A stretch of DNA of 64,000 nucleotides. Source: an uncultured Bacilli bacterium (lineage in GTDB: Bacteria; Bacillota_I; Bacilli_A; RF39; UBA660). Of this stretch, positions 1 to 7,673 are shown piece by piece. The notes below the pieces were generated by a model, which saw only the letters and a list, made by a program, of their open reading frames with translations, did no database searches and was not told where the DNA came from. The stretch's first letter is position 1. Every line of letters begins with the position of its first letter. Position numbers and translations under genes: made by a program. The DNA lies in NCBI GenBank assembly GCA_950097225.1, contig CATNCE010000005.1:1-64000 (forward strand), read 5' to 3'.

Positions 1-437
1 AACCATATAATACAGAAACAGGATATCTAGCTTCAACGACTGGTAATATAACTGGGATATATGATATGTCAGGTGGGTCTTGGGAATATGTAGCTGGATA
101 CCTAGATGGAACTGTAGGGAGTAGTGGACTAACATTAGATGAAATAAGAGAAACATATAGTAAATATATAGATGTATATGCAAGTAATTCAGCGCAAACA
201 ACATATAGTAAAAGAATCTTAGGAGATGCCACAGGAGAGCTAGGACCATTTTATAATGATGGAAATAATCGAAATAACTGGTATGATGATTATTCTAGCT
301 TTGCAGAATCTTCTTATCCTTGGTTTGGTCGAGGCGGATATTATAATCGTGGATTAAGCACAGGACTATTATATTTCACTAGAGATAGTGGTGGTGCCGG
401 AAGTAGTGATAGTGCACGCCTTGTACTTTTAGGATAG
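1..437 (+). CDS. C-terminal part of a variable surface protein (FGE/C-type-lectin-like domain)
   Basis: The reading frame is open from the left edge (first full codon at base 3), so the start lies outside the window. It encodes the last ~144 residues of a protein closely similar to the next gene: both carry the YDMSGG..EYVAGY core of formylglycine-enzyme/C-type-lectin-like domains, a GDATGE.GPFY block, then PWFGRGGYYNRG and a final SARLVL strand. Domains of this fold are the usual carriers of diversity-generating-retroelement variation. Here the variable stretch (about 316-423) keeps AT-type codons (TAT, GAT, AGT), unlike the next gene, so it may have drifted, come from a different template, or never have been mutagenised. 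The tandem arrangement suggests duplication. Cell-surface display is inferred from the paralogue. Function unknown beyond ligand binding. Confidence 0.75.
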   Translation, partial: PYNTETGYLASTTGNITGIYDMSGGSWEYVAGYLDGTVGSSGLTLDEIRETYSKYIDVYASNSAQTTYSKRILGDATGELGPFYNDGNNRNNWYDDYSSFAESSYPWFGRGGYYNRGLSTGLLYFTRDSGGAGSSDSARLVLLG

Positions 438-555
438 TTTGTATTCTCTGTAAAATTTGTGTAGATAATAATAAAAAATGCAATACAAACACTTGTACAA
501 AAAAAAATGATATATTACTAATAGGGAAGTCCGCCCATTAGAAGGGATTGTAATT

Positions 556-1947
556 ATGAAAAGTAGGAATATTATAATATTAGTAATAGGTTTGTTCTTT
601 GGAAGTATAATTGGGGCGGGAGCAGTTACTTTATGTAATGCTAAAGATATCTTATATAGTCCGACTGATGAAGCCTGGGAGATCGATACAGTAGATGATG
701 CATTAAATGATTTATATAATGCATGTGTATTAGGAGAGATGCCAGGAGATGGAACTGGAGATTCAGGAGGCTGGAGTGATGGCTCTGGAGCAAGTGCCCC
801 AGTAATAAATGGAGATTTAGTTCCCATAACAATAGCTAATGATGGAGTAGTAACATATGCTGACACAAGTGAAAAATGGTATGATTATAATAATAAAGAA
901 TGGGCTAATGCAGTAATCTTAGTTGATTATCCATCTAAGGCTTATGATGTAGGTGATACAATAATCGAAGATGATATTGAATCATACTTTGTATGGATTC
1001 CAAGATATAGATATAAGTTATTTCATGCTAATCAAGCTGATGGAACAACAGCTAAATTAAGTAGTAGTATAGCTCATACAATAGAAATTGAATTTGAAAG
1101 TAAGGAAACTCCAGTATCAAGTGGAAACCAAGACGGAGAATGGTTAACGCACCCAGCCTTCACAAATTTCGATGTAAATGGGTTATGGGTAGGAAAGTTT
1201 GAAACTGGATATAAAGGATCAACTAGCGTTTCTTCTGCTCAAGTAATTTCGTCAGATCCAACCAAAATTCAAGTAAAACCAAATGTAAATTCATGGCGAA
1301 ATAATCCAGTAGGTAATTTTTTCAAAGCCATACATAATTATAATCGTGGACTTGATTCGCATATGATGAAGAATGCTGAGTGGGGAGCAGTTGCATATTT
1401 GAGTCATTCTAAATATGGAATAAATGATGAAGTAAGAATAAATAACAATCAAAATTATTTAACTGGATATGCAGCAAATGAAGAAGATGCTTCTGGAAGT
1501 ACAACAGCAAATCAGCCATATAATACAGAAATAGGATATCTAGCATCAACTACTGGCAACATAACTGGAGTATATGATATGTCAGGTGGAGCATATGAAT
1601 ATGTAGCAGGATACCGAGATGGAACTATAGGAAGTAGTGGACTGACATTAGATGAAATAAGAAATACCTATAGTAAATATATAGATGTATATCCAAGTAA
1701 TTTGGCAGCAACAACATATAGTAAACGAATACTAGGAGATGCAACAGGAGAGATGGGACCATTTTATGGAACTTATTATAATAACTGGTATAATGATGTT
1801 TCGGCTTTTGCGGAGTCCTCTCGTCCTTGGATCCATCGCGGAGGGGGGTACAACGATGGATACAAAGCAGGCCAGTTCTACTTCAGTAGCTACAGCGGGA
1901 TTGGCTACGTTCAATTCAGCGCTCGCCTCGTACTAGCACCCAAATAA
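556..1947 (+). CDS. Surface-anchored variable protein with C-terminal FGE/C-type-lectin-like domain (DGR-target type)
   Basis: 463 residues. Residues 1-25 form one hydrophobic signal-anchor. Residues ~85-120 (INGDLVPI...WANAVILVD) start a domain shared with the gene at 50186. The YFVWIPRYRYKLF, EWLTHPAF and VGKFETGYKG blocks and the late YDMSGGAYEYVAGY block are typical of formylglycine-generating-enzyme/C-type-lectin-like folds. The last ~45 codons (from about 1800) change composition sharply: by hand count about 60% G+C in 1801-1860 against about 32% in 1681-1740. They contain many NNC codons around the frame RGGGYNDG..AGQF...SARLVL. This is what adenine-directed mutagenesis of AAC codons gives, so I read it as a diversity-generating retroelement target. 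Likely role: variable ligand binding at the cell surface. An SD (GAAGGGA) precedes the ATG. No LPXTG or lipobox is visible. Confidence 0.8.
   Translation: MKSRNIIILVIGLFFGSIIGAGAVTLCNAKDILYSPTDEAWEIDTVDDALNDLYNACVLGEMPGDGTGDSGGWSDGSGASAPVINGDLVPITIANDGVVTYADTSEKWYDYNNKEWANAVILVDYPSKAYDVGDTIIEDDIESYFVWIPRYRYKLFHANQADGTTAKLSSSIAHTIEIEFESKETPVSSGNQDGEWLTHPAFTNFDVNGLWVGKFETGYKGSTSVSSAQVISSDPTKIQVKPNVNSWRNNPVGNFFKAIHNYNRGLDSHMMKNAEWGAVAYLSHSKYGINDEVRINNNQNYLTGYAANEEDASGSTTANQPYNTEIGYLASTTGNITGVYDMSGGAYEYVAGYRDGTIGSSGLTLDEIRNTYSKYIDVYPSNLAATTYSKRILGDATGEMGPFYGTYYNNWYNDVSAFAESSRPWIHRGGGYNDGYKAGQFYFSSYSGIGYVQFSARLVLAPK
1798..1938 (+). other. Candidate DGR variable region in gene 556-1947
   Basis: This block covers the C-terminal variable part and the invariant SARLVL end. 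It is G+C-rich in an AT-rich gene. Its codons are enriched in NNC: ATC, CGC, TAC, AAC, TAC, GGC, TTC, TAC, TTC, AGC, TAC, AGC, GGC, TAC, TTC, AGC. In known retroelements an A-rich template carrying AAC codons is copied with random changes at A, which leaves the third-base C fixed. The 3' end (GCGCTCGCCTCG) is GC-rich like an initiation-of-mutagenic-homing element. The boundaries are approximate and the template repeat was not found. Confidence 0.6.
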
Positions 1948-1961
1948 TCACTTAATTTAAA

Positions 1962-1998
1962 TAAAACAAGGAAATAATTAACTACTCCTTGTTTTTTA
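1962..1998 (+). terminator. Intrinsic terminator
   Basis: Arms AAACAAGGA (1964-1972) and TCCTTGTTT (1986-1994) pair perfectly around a ~13-base loop and run into a T tract. It ends transcription of the variable-protein gene 15 bases after its stop. Confidence 0.85.
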
Positions 1999-2010
1999 TT
2001 TATCAAAGCA

Positions 2011-2050
2011 TTGACAAATGTTATATACTGTTATATTATACATATAACAG
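2011..2050 (+). promoter_or_regulatory. Promoter with overlapping palindromic operator for the ytrA-like operon
   Basis: TTGACA (2011-2016), a 17-base spacer and TATTAT (2034-2039) make a near-consensus sigma-A promoter. A perfect inverted repeat, CTGTTATAT (2028-2036) and ATATAACAG (2042-2050) with a 5-base centre, covers the -10 box and start region. YtrA-type GntR repressors commonly autoregulate by binding such a dyad, so this is probably the operator of the downstream regulator. The binding itself is inferred. Confidence 0.8.
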
Positions 2051-2061
2051 CGGAGGAGTAT

Positions 2062-2442
2062 ATGAATATAATAATTAGCAATAGTAGTTCGATACCGATA
2101 TACGAACAAATAAAAAATGCCATAATTGACGCTATTATAGCTGGAGATATTAAAGAAGACGAGAGTATTCCATCAATTCGTGCTCTAGCTCAAGATATAC
2201 GCATTAGTGTTATGACTATTAAAAAAGCTTACGATGAACTTGAAAAAGAGGGATACATTATCACAAGACAGGGAAAAGGTAGTTTCGTGGCCCCACGCAA
2301 TAAGGAATTGGTTTTAGAGCAAGCACGTAAAGAAATCGAAGAACATATCGAAAAAATAATATCAATAAAAAATAAATTTAAAATAAGTGATGAAGATATA
2401 AATAATACATTCAAATATTTTATGGGAGAGAATAATAAATGA
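2062..2442 (+). CDS. GntR-family (YtrA subfamily) transcriptional regulator
   Basis: 126 residues, starting at the ATG five bases after GGAGGAG; an earlier in-frame start at 2011 would lie inside the promoter. The N-terminal winged helix-turn-helix (about residues 8-72) has the GntR pattern IPIYEQIKNAI...SIPSIRALAQDI...MTIKKAYDELEKEGYI..RQGKGSFV. The short C-terminal helical tail is typical of YtrA repressors, which lack a large effector domain. Members usually repress the adjacent ABC exporter and are relieved by cell-wall-active antibiotics. It overlaps the ATPase gene by four bases (ATGA), so the two are translationally coupled. Confidence 0.88.
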   Translation: MNIIISNSSSIPIYEQIKNAIIDAIIAGDIKEDESIPSIRALAQDIRISVMTIKKAYDELEKEGYIITRQGKGSFVAPRNKELVLEQARKEIEEHIEKIISIKNKFKISDEDINNTFKYFMGENNK

Positions 2443-3299
2443 AAAATGCAATTGAAATAAAAGAACTAATTAAAACTTATGATGAAAAATTTACATTAGG
2501 ACCAATAACGGCTAATATTCCCTCAGGGGAAATAATTGGTCTCATCGGTGAAAATGGAGCTGGAAAAACCACATTAATAAAGACCCTTCTTAATATCATT
2601 AAACCAACTTCTGGAAGTATCAATATTTTTGAAAAAAATTATGTTACAGAAGAAGATAAGATAAAGGAAGACATTGCTGTTGTTTTAGATGACATGTTTT
2701 TCCCCGAGATACTTTTTGTAAAAGACTTAGATGGCATTATGGCTGGCATTTACTCAAAATGGGACTCTCATCTTTTTTACGAATACTTAGAAAAATTTGA
2801 AATTAATGCAATTAGAAAAATCAATGACTTATCCAAGGGAATGCGCAAAAAATTAGAAATAGCAGTAGCGCTTTCCCATCATCCCAAACTACTTATACTA
2901 GATGAACCAACATCAGGGCTTGATCCAATTGTCCGCAATGAAGTACTAGATATATTCCTAAACTTCATATCCGATGAAGACCATACAATTTTATTTTCGA
3001 CTCATATTACCAGTGACTTAGAGCACATTGCCGATCGCATTATTTTTGTTAATAAGGGGCAAATAATATTAGACGACAATCGCGATAATATAATGGATGA
3101 CTATGGTATTTTAAAATGTGACGAAACCACGTTTGCTACTATAAATCAGGAAGACATAATTCGTTATAAAAAGAATCGTTACGACTACGAAGTATTGATA
3201 AATAAAAACAATAAGACAACCAAAAAATATCAAAAATGCATAATTGATAAAATAACCTTAGAAGATTTAATGTTACTAATGATAAAGGGGGATAAATAA
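2439..3299 (+). CDS. ABC transporter ATP-binding protein (YtrB-like)
   Basis: 286 residues. Walker A is GENGAGKTT (near residue 40), the signature is LSKGMRKK (a variant of LSGGQ usual in drug/peptide exporters), Walker B is LLILDEPTSGLD, and the H-loop is FSTHI. A C-terminal extension of ~80 residues follows the ATPase core, as in YtrB/BcrA-type subunits. The gene overlaps the regulator upstream and the permease downstream by a few bases. It should energise export through the next gene's product. The substrate is unknown; envelope stress is inferred from the YtrA-type regulator. Confidence 0.9.
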   Translation: MKNAIEIKELIKTYDEKFTLGPITANIPSGEIIGLIGENGAGKTTLIKTLLNIIKPTSGSINIFEKNYVTEEDKIKEDIAVVLDDMFFPEILFVKDLDGIMAGIYSKWDSHLFYEYLEKFEINAIRKINDLSKGMRKKLEIAVALSHHPKLLILDEPTSGLDPIVRNEVLDIFLNFISDEDHTILFSTHITSDLEHIADRIIFVNKGQIILDDNRDNIMDDYGILKCDETTFATINQEDIIRYKKNRYDYEVLINKNNKTTKKYQKCIIDKITLEDLMLLMIKGDK

Positions 3300-3928
3300 T
3301 GAAAGGATTAATTAAAAAAGATTTATATATAGCTCGCAGTAGTCTAAAAATATTATTAGCTGTATTTATTATTTTTCTCATAATGGGAATCGCTGAAGGA
3401 AGTAACTTATTCTTTTTCCCCGCAATGATGAGTATGTCGATTATGCTATCAACATTTAGTTATGATGAACGCAGTAAAACTTGTGCTTACATAGCATCTA
3501 TGCCAAAGGGCCGTCAAAATTATATTAAGGCCAAATACTTTTCTACAATTATCGTAATTATCATAACGACAATCATTACTTGTCTTTTAGAACTTAGTAT
3601 TGATATGATTCAAAACAAATTGGAAATAGCATCTGTAATGATAAGTTGTCTTTTATGTATTGCTATTGTTTCGTCTATAATAGCTTTAATTTATCCAACT
3701 ATATTCAAATTTGGAATTGAAAAAAGTCGTATTGGGATCTTCATAGCTATTTTTGTTATTGCTGGGATATTTGCTGTAGCTGCTGATTTCCTACCTAAAT
3801 CATTTCTTTACAACATTGAAAATATATTAGGTCATTTTTGGTTAATCATATGTCCAATCGTTGCCTTAATTCTTTTAATAATTTCTTATAACGTATCTAA
3901 AAAAATATTTTTTAATAAAGAATTTTAA
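3299..3928 (+). CDS. ABC-2 type permease subunit
   Basis: 209 residues with about six predicted membrane segments (clusters such as ILLAVFIIFLIMG, FSTIIVIIITTIITCLL, GIFIAIFVIAGIFAVAA and IICPIVALILLIISY). It begins MKGLIKKDLYIARSSLK, the usual start of ABC-2 permeases of the YtrC/ABC-2_membrane_5 type. It starts at the last base of the ATPase gene. It is shorter than many permeases, so it probably works as a homodimer. The terminator just downstream closes a three-gene operon. Confidence 0.85.
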   Translation: MKGLIKKDLYIARSSLKILLAVFIIFLIMGIAEGSNLFFFPAMMSMSIMLSTFSYDERSKTCAYIASMPKGRQNYIKAKYFSTIIVIIITTIITCLLELSIDMIQNKLEIASVMISCLLCIAIVSSIIALIYPTIFKFGIEKSRIGIFIAIFVIAGIFAVAADFLPKSFLYNIENILGHFWLIICPIVALILLIISYNVSKKIFFNKEF

Positions 3929-3952
3929 AATAGCAAAATTGCTATTTTTTTG
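3927..3952 (+). terminator. Intrinsic terminator of the ytrA-like operon
   Basis: AAATAGCAA pairs with TTGCTATTT over a very short loop and is followed by a T tract, right at the end of the permease gene. Confidence 0.85.
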
Positions 3953-3982
3953 TTATATTTATATATAGAGAGAGGTAAACTA

Positions 3983-4672
3983 ATGGATCAGGAAAAAATT
4001 GGACGAAAAATTAAAAGTATTCGACTAAAAAACAATTTAAGCCAACAGAAGTTTGCTTCAAAATATGGAGTAACATATCAAGCTGTTAGCAAATGGGAAA
4101 ACGGGAAAAATATTCCCGATATCGCGATAATAAAACAGATATGTGATGACTATCAAATTAACATCGAAGAATTCTTAGGTTCTAACCCCAAAAAGAAAAC
4201 TAATAAGTATATATTTATAATCCTGATTATTTTTCTTATCTTAATCATTGGTATTATTTTATTTAAAATGTATCACAATCACAATTTTGAATTTAAAACT
4301 ATTGCTCCTAACTGCAGTAACTTTAAACTATATGGTAGCATTGCCTACAACAATAAAAAATCGTCTATTTATATCTCGAATGTTACCTACTGTGGAGAAA
4401 GCGATAATACTGAATATAAGAAAATTAATTGTACATTATATGAATATAATGGCCGCATTCGTACTGAAATAAGTCAGTGCAATAATGAAACTACTGAACC
4501 AATAACCTTAGAAGAATACTTAAATAGCATTAATATAAATGTCGATCATTATGAGAGTTCATGTAAGATATACAAAGATAACAGCCTATATATGGAAATA
4601 GAGGCCATATCTAGTGATGATACTATAACTACTTATAAAATACCTTTGAAATTAGAAGATAATTGTGAATAA
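3983..4672 (+). CDS. Membrane-tethered XRE-family regulator
   Basis: 229 residues from the ATG after GAGAGAGGT; the upstream in-frame extension to 3950 has no ribosome site. Residues 1-62 are an XRE/Cro helix-turn-helix (IGRKIKSIRLKNNLSQQ...VTYQAVSKWENGKNIPD). A single membrane helix lies at about 70-92, and then ~135 residues are predicted outside with several Cys and many charged/Tyr residues. This gives a one-component transmembrane sensor design. A second protein of the same layout lies at 58575-59276. No partner is coded next to it, and its target and ligand are unknown. Confidence 0.85.
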   Translation: MDQEKIGRKIKSIRLKNNLSQQKFASKYGVTYQAVSKWENGKNIPDIAIIKQICDDYQINIEEFLGSNPKKKTNKYIFIILIIFLILIIGIILFKMYHNHNFEFKTIAPNCSNFKLYGSIAYNNKKSSIYISNVTYCGESDNTEYKKINCTLYEYNGRIRTEISQCNNETTEPITLEEYLNSININVDHYESSCKIYKDNSLYMEIEAISSDDTITTYKIPLKLEDNCE

Positions 4673-4767
4673 CTAATCCTCAACTCTAAGTTGAGAACTT
4701 TCAACTTCCTCTTGCTTGTTATCTTCTAATATATGCTATAAAATTTTTTAGGAAGGGAATGATAAGA

Positions 4768-5382
4768 ATGAAAAATAAAATTTTAATTATTACAGCTGTA
4801 CTATTGATAATTGGATTAAGTACTTTTTTCTTAATAAATAATAAAACCGAAGAACTGATAAAAGAAGATGTGAGTGATTCTATAAAGTTTTCAAAAGAGT
4901 ACAATGAAGTACCAAGTGACAATGTATTTGTCTATCGAAGTGTTGATGAAATAATCGATATCATGAAACATGGAGTAGGAGTAGTTTACTTAGGTTATCC
5001 CGAGTGCCCTTGGTGTCAGTCTTACGTAAAATACTTAAATGAAGTAGCCAAAGAAGTTGGTCTTAGCAAAATATATTATTGCAACACAAAAGAAGTAAAA
5101 GAATCGTCCTATGATAAATATCAAGAGTTAATCTCTCTTCTTCATGGACACCTTCAATATAATGATGAAGGTAAAGAATGGATTTATGTTCCTAATGTCT
5201 CATTTCATAACAATGGGAAGATCATAGAAAACGACTATGAGACATCTAAAGATACTCATAATTTAAAAGACCCAAATGAATATTGGACAGAAGAAGAAAT
5301 AAGTGAGCTAAAGAATAAACTTAAGCCCGCGATGCAGCAAATTGTTGAAGCGAGTGGAATTTGTACAGATTGTAATAAATAG
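4768..5382 (+). CDS. Membrane-anchored thioredoxin-fold protein
   Basis: 204 residues from the second ATG, 10 bases after GGAAGGG; the ATG at 4759 touches the ribosome site. A membrane anchor (residues ~4-22) leads to a thioredoxin-like domain with redox motif CPWC (C80, C83) preceded by the strand GVVYLGYPE. A Cys pair also occurs at the very C-terminus (CTDC). It probably acts outside the membrane as a disulfide exchange protein. It is about twice a minimal thioredoxin because of the anchor and an inserted helical region. It stands alone with its own terminator. Confidence 0.82.
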   Translation: MKNKILIITAVLLIIGLSTFFLINNKTEELIKEDVSDSIKFSKEYNEVPSDNVFVYRSVDEIIDIMKHGVGVVYLGYPECPWCQSYVKYLNEVAKEVGLSKIYYCNTKEVKESSYDKYQELISLLHGHLQYNDEGKEWIYVPNVSFHNNGKIIENDYETSKDTHNLKDPNEYWTEEEISELKNKLKPAMQQIVEASGICTDCNK

Positions 5383-5408
5383 GTAAATCATTTGATTTAC
5401 TTTTTTTG
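5383..5408 (+). terminator. Intrinsic terminator
   Basis: GTAAATCA (5383-5390) pairs with TGATTTAC (5393-5400) and is followed by a run of seven Ts. Confidence 0.88.
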
Positions 5409-5489
5409 TCATTTAATAGTCACATAAAAAATATATACTTTATATATGAAAAAGAGCTATAATAGTAATAGAGTTAAAAAGGAGCTTAT

Positions 5490-6554
5490 ATGAAAAAGAA
5501 CAAAGATGCAGAATTATTAAGCAGTAAAAAAAGACTTTTATTTGCCTTACTATTCATAATTATTGCCGTTTGTAGTATTCTATCTATAATGGCCTTCAAT
5601 AAAAGTTTTTCTATTAAAACATTTATAACGTTTATTGTTTCGTCTAATCCAATATTTATCATCTTAGCAAGCATATGCGTTATATTATTTATTGTATTTC
5701 AAGGTTTATCTATTACAACTCTATGTGATGCACTAGGGCACAAGAGTAAAAAGAAAGATGGCTTCTTTTATTCGTGTGCTGAAATATATTTCTCAGCTAT
5801 TACACCCTCAGCTACTGGTGGACAACCAGCATCAGCTTACTTTATGCTAAAAGATGGGGCATCAATTCCTGTTGTAACAGCATCGCTTTTATATACCATG
5901 TTAATGTATTGTCTTTCTATGCTTATAATTAATATAGTTACATTTATCATTAATCCTAATATCTTCTTGAGCTTAGATTTTGTTGCTAAGGCCTTCGTCT
6001 TAGTTGGTGTCGTTGTACACATTGGTCTAATCATTTTCTATTATTTTGTCTTGTATCACGATAAAATTTTATATAAAATATGTCAGTTCTTCTTAAATAT
6101 TGGCGCTAAAGTGCATCTAGTAAAAGATAAGTCTGAGAAGTTATCTCAACTAACCGAACTTGCTGCTAAATATCGGGAGGCAACAAATCTTTTAAAACAG
6201 AAAAAAGGCTCTCTATTGCTTTCCTTTCTCTTTAATTTCCTTCAAAGAGTTTCACAAATATTGGTAGTAGTCTTTGTCTTCTTAGCAACATCAGGCAGTA
6301 TAGGGAATGTTTTTACGATATGGTCTATTGAGAGCTTAGCTATTATTGGTTCTTATTGTGTACCAATTCCAGGGTCAATTGGCGTTACTGATTATTTAAT
6401 GCTCAATGGCTTTAAAAAGATTATGAGTGAATCATCCGCCGTTAATCTAGAACTTTTAGGTCGTGGCTTATCATTTTATGGTTGCATAATAATAAGTGGA
6501 TTAGGGGTTATTATAAAATACGCATTAGTAAAGAAAGGTAAAAAACATGATTAA
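5490..6554 (+). CDS. Flippase-like membrane protein of the LPG synthase TM family (UPF0104)
   Basis: 354 residues, with about eight hydrophobic segments across its whole length. The conserved block PSATGGQPASAYFMLK and the late SYCVPIPGSIGVTDYLML are hallmarks of the MprF-type flippase/UPF0104 domain. The catalytic lysyl-transferase half of MprF is absent, so it cannot be the synthase. It may flip a lipid, but the substrate is unknown. AAGGAGC precedes the ATG, and a TATAAT lies about 28 bases upstream of the ATG. It overlaps the rhodanese gene by eight bases. Confidence 0.85.
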   Translation: MKKNKDAELLSSKKRLLFALLFIIIAVCSILSIMAFNKSFSIKTFITFIVSSNPIFIILASICVILFIVFQGLSITTLCDALGHKSKKKDGFFYSCAEIYFSAITPSATGGQPASAYFMLKDGASIPVVTASLLYTMLMYCLSMLIINIVTFIINPNIFLSLDFVAKAFVLVGVVVHIGLIIFYYFVLYHDKILYKICQFFLNIGAKVHLVKDKSEKLSQLTELAAKYREATNLLKQKKGSLLLSFLFNFLQRVSQILVVVFVFLATSGSIGNVFTIWSIESLAIIGSYCVPIPGSIGVTDYLMLNGFKKIMSESSAVNLELLGRGLSFYGCIIISGLGVIIKYALVKKGKKHD

Positions 6555-6912
6555 AAAAATATTGTTGAGTGTTATTGCACTTATAGCCGCAGTAGGTTGT
6601 GCCAAAAATGAAATAAAGGAGGCGTCAGAACTTGATAAAATAATTGCTACAAACAACTATGTAATTGTCGATGTACGTACTAAAGAAGAGTATGAAGATG
6701 AGAGAGTATCTACATCTATCAACATCCCCTATGATGAAATTGATGCCGATGTAAAATTAGATAAAAACAAAACCATCATCGTCTATTGTCGAAGTGGTTC
6801 TAGAAGTGAAATTGCTACTAAGACTCTTGAGGAGTTAGGTTACAATGTTTATGATGCTGGTGGCATAGCTACACTAAAATTACCAAAAGAAAAAGGATCA
6901 AACCGTCAATAG
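6547..6912 (+). CDS. Rhodanese-domain lipoprotein
   Basis: 121 residues. A lipoprotein signal ends at lipobox AAVGC (C18), which predicts lipid anchoring on the outer face. The rhodanese fold follows, with VIVDVRTKEEYEDERV, INIPYDEI and the active-site loop CRSGSRS (nucleophile C81), then the usual ELGYNVYDAGGI end. Rhodaneses transfer sulfane sulfur through a Cys persulfide. Together with the thioredoxin-like protein upstream it suggests extracytoplasmic thiol chemistry (inference). Translation is coupled to the flippase-like gene. Confidence 0.88.
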   Translation: MIKKILLSVIALIAAVGCAKNEIKEASELDKIIATNNYVIVDVRTKEEYEDERVSTSINIPYDEIDADVKLDKNKTIIVYCRSGSRSEIATKTLEELGYNVYDAGGIATLKLPKEKGSNRQ

Positions 6913-6930
6913 TTTTATTTGAGGGATTAT

Positions 6931-7596
6931 ATGAGTATATTAATAATTGAAGATGATACTTCTATTAACAATATGTTAGAGTATCTACTAAAAAATCATG
7001 GATACGAAGTTAAGCAGGCTTTTTCGGGAACTGAGGGACTTTTAATTCTAGATGATTCTATAGATCTTGTTTTGCTAGACTTGATGTTACCTGGCAAAAC
7101 GGGGGAAGAGATTATTCGCGAAATAAAAAAACGCAGCAATTTGCCCGTTATCGTCATGAGTGCCATTGATGCAATGGATAAAAAACTTAATCTATTTGCC
7201 TTAGGTGCTGATGATTATGTCACTAAACCATTCAATAACGACGAACTTCTAGCGCGAATTAAAGTCCATTTAAAAAAAGCTAATAAAGAAGAGAGCAAGA
7301 TTCTTTCCTATAAAGATATTATCCTTGATTTAAATACCTATCAAGTAACCTGTAACAAACAAGAAATATCTTTACCTAAGCACGAATTTCTTCTTCTAAA
7401 AGCCTTAATGGAAAATAAAAACCAAGTTCTAACTAAGAGTAACTTATTCTCAATTGTGTGGGATACTAGTGAATCTGCTGATGATAATACCTTAAATGTT
7501 CACATTAGCAAACTGAGAAATAAACTAAAAGAGTGTAATCCAAATGAAGAATACATTGAAACAATATGGAGTATTGGTTATCGCCTAAAAAAATAA
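6931..7596 (+). CDS. OmpR-family response regulator
   Basis: 221 residues from the ATG after GAGGG. The receiver domain shows acidic pocket E7/D8/D9, phospho-acceptor D50 in LVLLDLMLPG and the KPF loop. The winged-helix output domain (from about 125) ends NTLNVHISKLRNKL...IETIWSIGYRLKK. The cognate kinase is most likely the one at 9445-10326, separated from it by an ABC transporter pair, as in Bcr-type resistance loci. It lies 18 bases after the rhodanese gene and may be read through from it. Direct repeats downstream (7598-7628) are candidate binding sites. Confidence 0.88.
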   Translation: MSILIIEDDTSINNMLEYLLKNHGYEVKQAFSGTEGLLILDDSIDLVLLDLMLPGKTGEEIIREIKKRSNLPVIVMSAIDAMDKKLNLFALGADDYVTKPFNNDELLARIKVHLKKANKEESKILSYKDIILDLNTYQVTCNKQEISLPKHEFLLLKALMENKNQVLTKSNLFSIVWDTSESADDNTLNVHISKLRNKLKECNPNEEYIETIWSIGYRLKK

Positions 7597-7597
7597 T

Positions 7598-7651
7598 TTA
7601 AGACTTTTTTATAATTGTGTTAAGACTTATTTAACACTTTTTTTATATAAT
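7598..7651 (+). promoter_or_regulatory. Response-regulator-type direct repeats and promoter of the ABC/kinase operon
   Basis: TTAAGACTT occurs at 7598-7606 and again at 7620-7628, 22 bases apart, which is two helical turns. TATAAT lies at 7646-7651, so the second repeat covers the -35 position, where no consensus -35 exists. OmpR-type regulators often activate in this arrangement. The same stretch contains GTGTTAA/TTAACAC (7617-7623/7631-7637) followed by Ts, which could instead act as a weak terminator of the regulator gene. Confidence 0.6.
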
Positions 7652-7673
7652 TCAAATAAGAAAGGAAATCCAT

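Noticed and set aside
429-866. Minus-strand ORFs opposite the surface protein and ribosomal genes
   Set aside because: They mirror codon structure of strong genes, lack ribosome sites, and their translations are low-complexity.
4679-4695. CTCAACT/AGTTGAG hairpin after the XRE gene as a terminator
   Set aside because: It has no T tract and a three-base loop; it could be a weak operator, but there is nothing to support it.
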